A stretch of 8,774 nt of DNA from an uncultured Lachnospiraceae bacterium. Its GTDB lineage: Bacteria; Bacillota; Clostridia; Lachnospirales; Lachnospiraceae. The stretch is taken from contig CACZPG010000248.1 in assembly GCA_902782965.1 (NCBI GenBank), positions 1-8,774 on the forward strand, read 5' to 3'. The position numbers and the translations under genes are program-made. This document shows positions 5,556-8,774 of the stretch, in pieces. The notes beneath the pieces were generated by a model. That model worked only from the letters and a program-made list of their open reading frames with translations, had not been told where the DNA came from and searched no databases. Positions within the stretch are counted from its first letter, which is position 1; the number at the start of each line of letters is the position of its first letter.

Positions 5556-6926
5556 TCAAATATCAAGTAGTCTGGCTTCAAGATCATAAATGTCAGAATC
5601 GGTAATTCTTACTCTGACAATCTCACCGGAAATAAGTTCCCGTTCACTATCAATGAAAACCATACCATCTATATCCGGAGCATCCATATAAGAACGCCCC
5701 ACATAGACATCTTCATCAGGAAGATATCCATCAATTATTACATCAAGTTCTCTGTCTATGTTCTCTTCAAGAAATTTCTCAGAAATATCCTGCTGCAGGA
5801 ACATTATATCTTCAAGTCTTTTATTCTTAATTTCATCTTCGATCTGATCATCAAATTCAGCCGCCGGTGTTCCCTGTTCCTGGGAATAAGCAAAAACCCC
5901 TACATGCTGAAGTTTTAAATCCTCAAGAGTATCCAGAAGAGACTCATGTTCCTCTTCAGTTTCTCCAGGAAATCCGGTAATTATAGTTGATCTTATAACT
6001 ATATCAGGAATAGCCTTACGAAGATCTGCTACTACTCTTCTGATTCCGGCTCTGTCAATACGACGTGCCATTCTCCTGAGTATATTATCTTCTGTATGCT
6101 GAATCGGCATATCAATATAATGAAGTACTTTAGGATTTGAAGCCATCTCTTCAATTAATTCAGGATATATTTCTTCCGGATATGCATAGAGAAGCCTGAT
6201 CCATTCGATACCGTCTATTTCAGATAAACTCCTCAGAAGCAGATGAAGCCTTTTCTCGCCATAAAGATCAAGTCCATAGCAGGTGGTTTCCTGAGCAACA
6301 AGAATTAATTCTTTTACACCTGAAGTTGCAAGAACCTCAGCTTCCGAAATGACAGATTCAAAAGGTACACTTTTATACCTGCCCTTAAAATACGGAATTG
6401 CACAATAGGTACATTTCTTATCACAGCCATCAGCTATTTTGAGATACTCCATATAAGGCCGTTCAGTTACAAGCCTTTCAATGCCTGTTCTTGAAGGATA
6501 TGGAGAATCAATCTCATCATATCTCTTAACAGCCTTATTTTTTTCAGCAAATGAATTATCAGGCATACTTTCGCGAGATATCAGTTCATCTATAACTTCA
6601 CAAATACTATCAAGACTCATTGTACCAAGAAAAGCATCAACCTCAGGAAGTTCATCTGATATTTCATCTTTAAACCTCTGAGCCATACATCCTGTACATA
6701 TAAGATATCGAAGTCTTCCCTTCTTGTATTCAGCAATTTCAAGAAGCTTATCAATACTTTCCTGAGTAGCACTCTGAATAAAACAACAGGTATTAACAAT
6801 GGCAACATCAGCCTCTTCCGGATCAGAAGTTATTCCGTAACCTTTATTATTAAGTAATCCCAGCATTCTCTCGCTGTCAGCTGTATTCTTGTCACAGCCC
6901 AGAGAAATAAGACAAATATTTATCAT
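5556..6926 (-). CDS. rimO: Ribosomal protein uS12 methylthiotransferase (radical SAM)
   Basis: RimO adds a methylthio group to a conserved aspartate of ribosomal protein S12, using two iron-sulfur clusters and S-adenosylmethionine. The 456 residues show the family order. First is the N-terminal UPF0004/MTTase domain with cluster cysteines C11 (ISLGCDKN), C47 (VNTCCFI) and C80 (CTGCMAQRF). Next is the radical SAM core with C168, C172 and C175 (GCDKKCTYC). Last is a C-terminal TRAM domain from about 388, with RSYMDAPDIDG (411-421), an ending that separates RimO from its tRNA-modifying relative MiaB. C48 and C77 are extra cysteines next to cluster ligands. The ATG at 6926 has only a weak ribosome binding site (GAAAG-like), but the family N-terminus begins exactly here. 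It starts 18 nt after the folD stop, so coupling from folD may help its translation. Confidence 0.95.
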   Translation of the reverse strand: MINICLISLGCDKNTADSERMLGLLNNKGYGITSDPEEADVAIVNTCCFIQSATQESIDKLLEIAEYKKGRLRYLICTGCMAQRFKDEISDELPEVDAFLGTMSLDSICEVIDELISRESMPDNSFAEKNKAVKRYDEIDSPYPSRTGIERLVTERPYMEYLKIADGCDKKCTYCAIPYFKGRYKSVPFESVISEAEVLATSGVKELILVAQETTCYGLDLYGEKRLHLLLRSLSEIDGIEWIRLLYAYPEEIYPELIEEMASNPKVLHYIDMPIQHTEDNILRRMARRIDRAGIRRVVADLRKAIPDIVIRSTIITGFPGETEEEHESLLDTLEDLKLQHVGVFAYSQEQGTPAAEFDDQIEDEIKNKRLEDIMFLQQDISEKFLEENIDRELDVIIDGYLPDEDVYVGRSYMDAPDIDGMVFIDSERELISGEIVRVRITDSDIYDLEARLLDI

Positions 6927-6944
6927 ATAATTCTTTCTATATTT

Positions 6945-7799
6945 TTATAATGAATTCTGCATACAGGCAGCCTCATAACAGTTTGCCATAAGACCTGCTA
7001 TTGTCATAGGGCCTACGCCGCCGGGTACAGGTGTAATTTTACCAGCGACCTCAGATGCACTTTCAAAATCCACATCGCCGCAAAGTTTTTTGGTTCCTTC
7101 TATTCTATGAATACCTACATCAATAACAGTTGCACCATCTTTGATATAAGAACCATCAATAAATTTAGGCTGGCCAATAGCTACTATAAGTATATCAGCA
7201 GATTTACAAATATCTTTAAGGTTCTTAGTATGAGAATGACAAATACTAACCGTTGCATTCTCTCTAAGAAGAAGAACACTCATAGGCTTACCTACAATAT
7301 TACTTCTTCCTACAACAACCGCATTGGCACCATCTATTTCTACATTACTCCTCTTTAGAAGCTCAATAACTCCGGCAGGTGTACAGGATACAAATCCTCT
7401 TACCCCAATACTGAGTCTGCCTACACTTTCAGGATGAAATCCATCAACATCCTTATCAGGACTGATTCGACGGATAACCTTATCCTCATCAATATGTTTA
7501 GGCAGAGGAAGCTGAACAAGTATTCCGTTAACAGAATCATCTTCATTAAGTTCGTCTATAAGTTTTAGCAGTTCCTCTTCTGTCGTATTCTCCGGAAGTT
7601 CAAAAGACTTTGAAATAATCCCAGTGTATTCGCAGGCTTTCTTCTTATTTCCTACATATACGGTAGAAGCCGGATCATTTCCCACAAGTATAACTGCAAG
7701 TGTTACATCAATGCCCTTATCTTTAAGAGCAGCAACCTTATCACGAACTTCATCCTTTAATTCAGTTGAAATTTTCTTACCGTCAATTAATTCTGCCAT
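6945..7799 (-). CDS. folD: Bifunctional methylene-THF dehydrogenase / methenyl-THF cyclohydrolase
   Basis: FolD interconverts methylene-, methenyl- and formyl-tetrahydrofolate in the cytoplasm, linking the formyl-THF made by Fhs to the rest of one-carbon metabolism. The 284-residue length is standard. Conserved features are STVYVGNKKKACE (45-57) with the catalytic pair Y48 and K52, VQLPLPKHI (95-103), KDVDGFHP (116-123) with D119, the nucleotide-binding VVGRSNIVGKP (162-172), ATVSICHSHT (182-191), and the C-terminal ITPVPGGVGPMTIAGLM (255-271). The ribosome binding site AAGGAGT is 13 nt from the ATG, a little long. It starts 24 nt after the fhs stop in the same operon. NAD versus NADP use cannot be read with confidence. 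Confidence 0.97.
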   Translation of the reverse strand: MAELIDGKKISTELKDEVRDKVAALKDKGIDVTLAVILVGNDPASTVYVGNKKKACEYTGIISKSFELPENTTEEELLKLIDELNEDDSVNGILVQLPLPKHIDEDKVIRRISPDKDVDGFHPESVGRLSIGVRGFVSCTPAGVIELLKRSNVEIDGANAVVVGRSNIVGKPMSVLLLRENATVSICHSHTKNLKDICKSADILIVAIGQPKFIDGSYIKDGATVIDVGIHRIEGTKKLCGDVDFESASEVAGKITPVPGGVGPMTIAGLMANCYEAACMQNSL

Positions 7800-7823
7800 T
7801 GTTTAAATCTTACTCCTTATATA

Positions 7824-8774
7824 TTAGAATAATCCTACTGTTTCACCATTATCATCAATATAAATTCTTTCAGCAGCAGGGCTCTTTGGAAGTCCCGGCA
7901 TAGTCATAATAGTACCAGCTATGGCAACTACGAAACCGGCTCCTGCCGAAACATAAACCTCACGTATATTAATCTTGTATCCTGTCGGGCGACCAAGAAG
8001 TTTCTGATCATCTGAGAGAGAATACTGTGTTTTAGCCATACAAACAGGAACATTTCCGAAGCCCATTTCTTCAATCTTCTTAAGAGCATTATTAGCCTCA
8101 GGACTGTAATCTACACCATCAGCTCCATATATTTCTCTGGATACTGTTTCAATCTTCTCTTTAAGAGACAGACTATCATCATAAAGGAATTTGAAATCAG
8201 GTGAACCTTCCTCTATTGCATCAAGAACCTGAGCTGCAAGAGCTTCTCCACCGGCTCCACCTTTTTCCCATACTTCTGAAACAGCAAAGCGACATCCGGT
8301 TCCTTCAACAAAGCTCTTGATAGCCTCTACTTCTGCATCAGTATCAGAAACAAATTTATTAATCGTAACAACTACAGGAACATTGTATTTCTTAAGATTC
8401 TCTATATGCTTTCCAAGATTTACAATACCCTTATTCAATGCATCTACATTTTCATTACTGAGATCAGCCTTAGCAACGCCGCCATTATACTTAAGTGCTC
8501 TTGCTGTAGCAACAAGAACTACTGCATCAGGCTTAAGTCCTGCCATACGACACTTGATATCAAGGAATTTCTCTGCTCCGAGATCAGCACCGAAACCGGC
8601 TTCAGTAATAACATAATCAGCTGCCTTAAGAGCAACCTTTGTAGCTCTTACAGAATTACATCCATGAGCTATATTAGCGAAAGGACCGCCATGAACAAAT
8701 ACAGGATTATTCTCAAGTGACTGTATAAGATTAGGTCTTATTGCATCCTTAAGAAGAACTGACATAGCGCCAAC
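7824..8774 (-). CDS. fhs: Formate--tetrahydrofolate ligase, C-terminal 316 residues
   Basis: This enzyme makes 10-formyl-THF from formate, THF and ATP in the cytoplasm. The gene runs off the right edge: the reading frame is open to base 8774 and the visible part begins V-G-A-M-S-V-L-L-K-D, matching a mid-protein region, so the internal Met at 8765 is not the start. The usual length is about 556 residues, so roughly 240 N-terminal residues, including the ATP-binding loop, are missing. Recognisable segments are FVHGGPFANIAHGCNS, TEAGFGADLGAEKF and VATARALKYNGG (a near match to the second family signature, with Ala where Ile/Val is usual). The C-terminus has VPVCMAKTQYSLSDD and AGTIMTMPGLPKSPAA. 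It leads directly into folD. The truncation is due to the window edge, not a mutation. Confidence 0.97.
   Translation of the reverse strand, partial: VGAMSVLLKDAIRPNLIQSLENNPVFVHGGPFANIAHGCNSVRATKVALKAADYVITEAGFGADLGAEKFLDIKCRMAGLKPDAVVLVATARALKYNGGVAKADLSNENVDALNKGIVNLGKHIENLKKYNVPVVVTINKFVSDTDAEVEAIKSFVEGTGCRFAVSEVWEKGGAGGEALAAQVLDAIEEGSPDFKFLYDDSLSLKEKIETVSREIYGADGVDYSPEANNALKKIEEMGFGNVPVCMAKTQYSLSDDQKLLGRPTGYKINIREVYVSAGAGFVVAIAGTIMTMPGLPKSPAAERIYIDDNGETVGLF

Overview
The window looks like a chromosomal segment of a low-GC, anaerobic Clostridia bacterium, most likely a rumen- or gut-type Lachnospiraceae (Butyrivibrio/Pseudobutyrivibrio-like). This placement is an inference. It rests on AT-rich DNA, strong GGAGG ribosome binding sites, a biotin-dependent Na+-pumping decarboxylase operon of the form found in strict anaerobes, formate-THF ligase next to FolD, and a rimO-pgsA pair typical of Firmicutes. 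No rRNA, tRNA, CRISPR array, IS element or phage gene is visible.

Left block (1-3061, minus strand): a tightly packed operon in transcription order: carboxyltransferase (1640-3061), gamma/OadG-like membrane subunit (573-1625), biotin carrier (170-559), and the first 35 codons of the beta membrane subunit (1-107, running off the window). This is the A-D-C-B order of methylmalonyl-CoA decarboxylase operons. The carboxyltransferase would move the substrate's carboxyl group onto biotin on the carrier. The beta subunit would release CO2 and export Na+, and the gamma subunit would hold the complex together. No biotin carboxylase gene is present, which favours a decarboxylase/Na+ pump over an ATP-driven carboxylase. 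The carboxyltransferase has divergent active-site motifs and the gamma subunit carries a large lipoprotein-type outer domain, so the substrate should be treated as unproven.

Middle block (3062-4951): a 273-bp AT-rich divergent intergenic region holds promoter and dyad elements. It is followed by one plus-strand gene (3335-4792) for a 485-residue protein with two XRE/Cro-like helix-turn-helix units and a long C-terminal region I cannot name. Its position suggests it may control itself and/or the decarboxylase operon. A perfect 12-bp-stem hairpin (4856-4888) with U-rich flanks on both sides separates it from the convergent block to the right.

Right block (4952-8774, minus strand): a second operon in transcription order: fhs (C-terminal 316 residues; the start lies beyond the right edge), folD, rimO, pgsA, with gaps of 24, 18 and 46 bp. 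Fhs and FolD are consecutive steps of the tetrahydrofolate one-carbon pathway. RimO methylthiolates ribosomal protein S12. PgsA makes phosphatidylglycerol phosphate. These are ordinary housekeeping genes.

The parts most worth following up are the twin-HTH regulator, its divergent promoter region, and the unusual gamma and carboxyltransferase subunits next to it.
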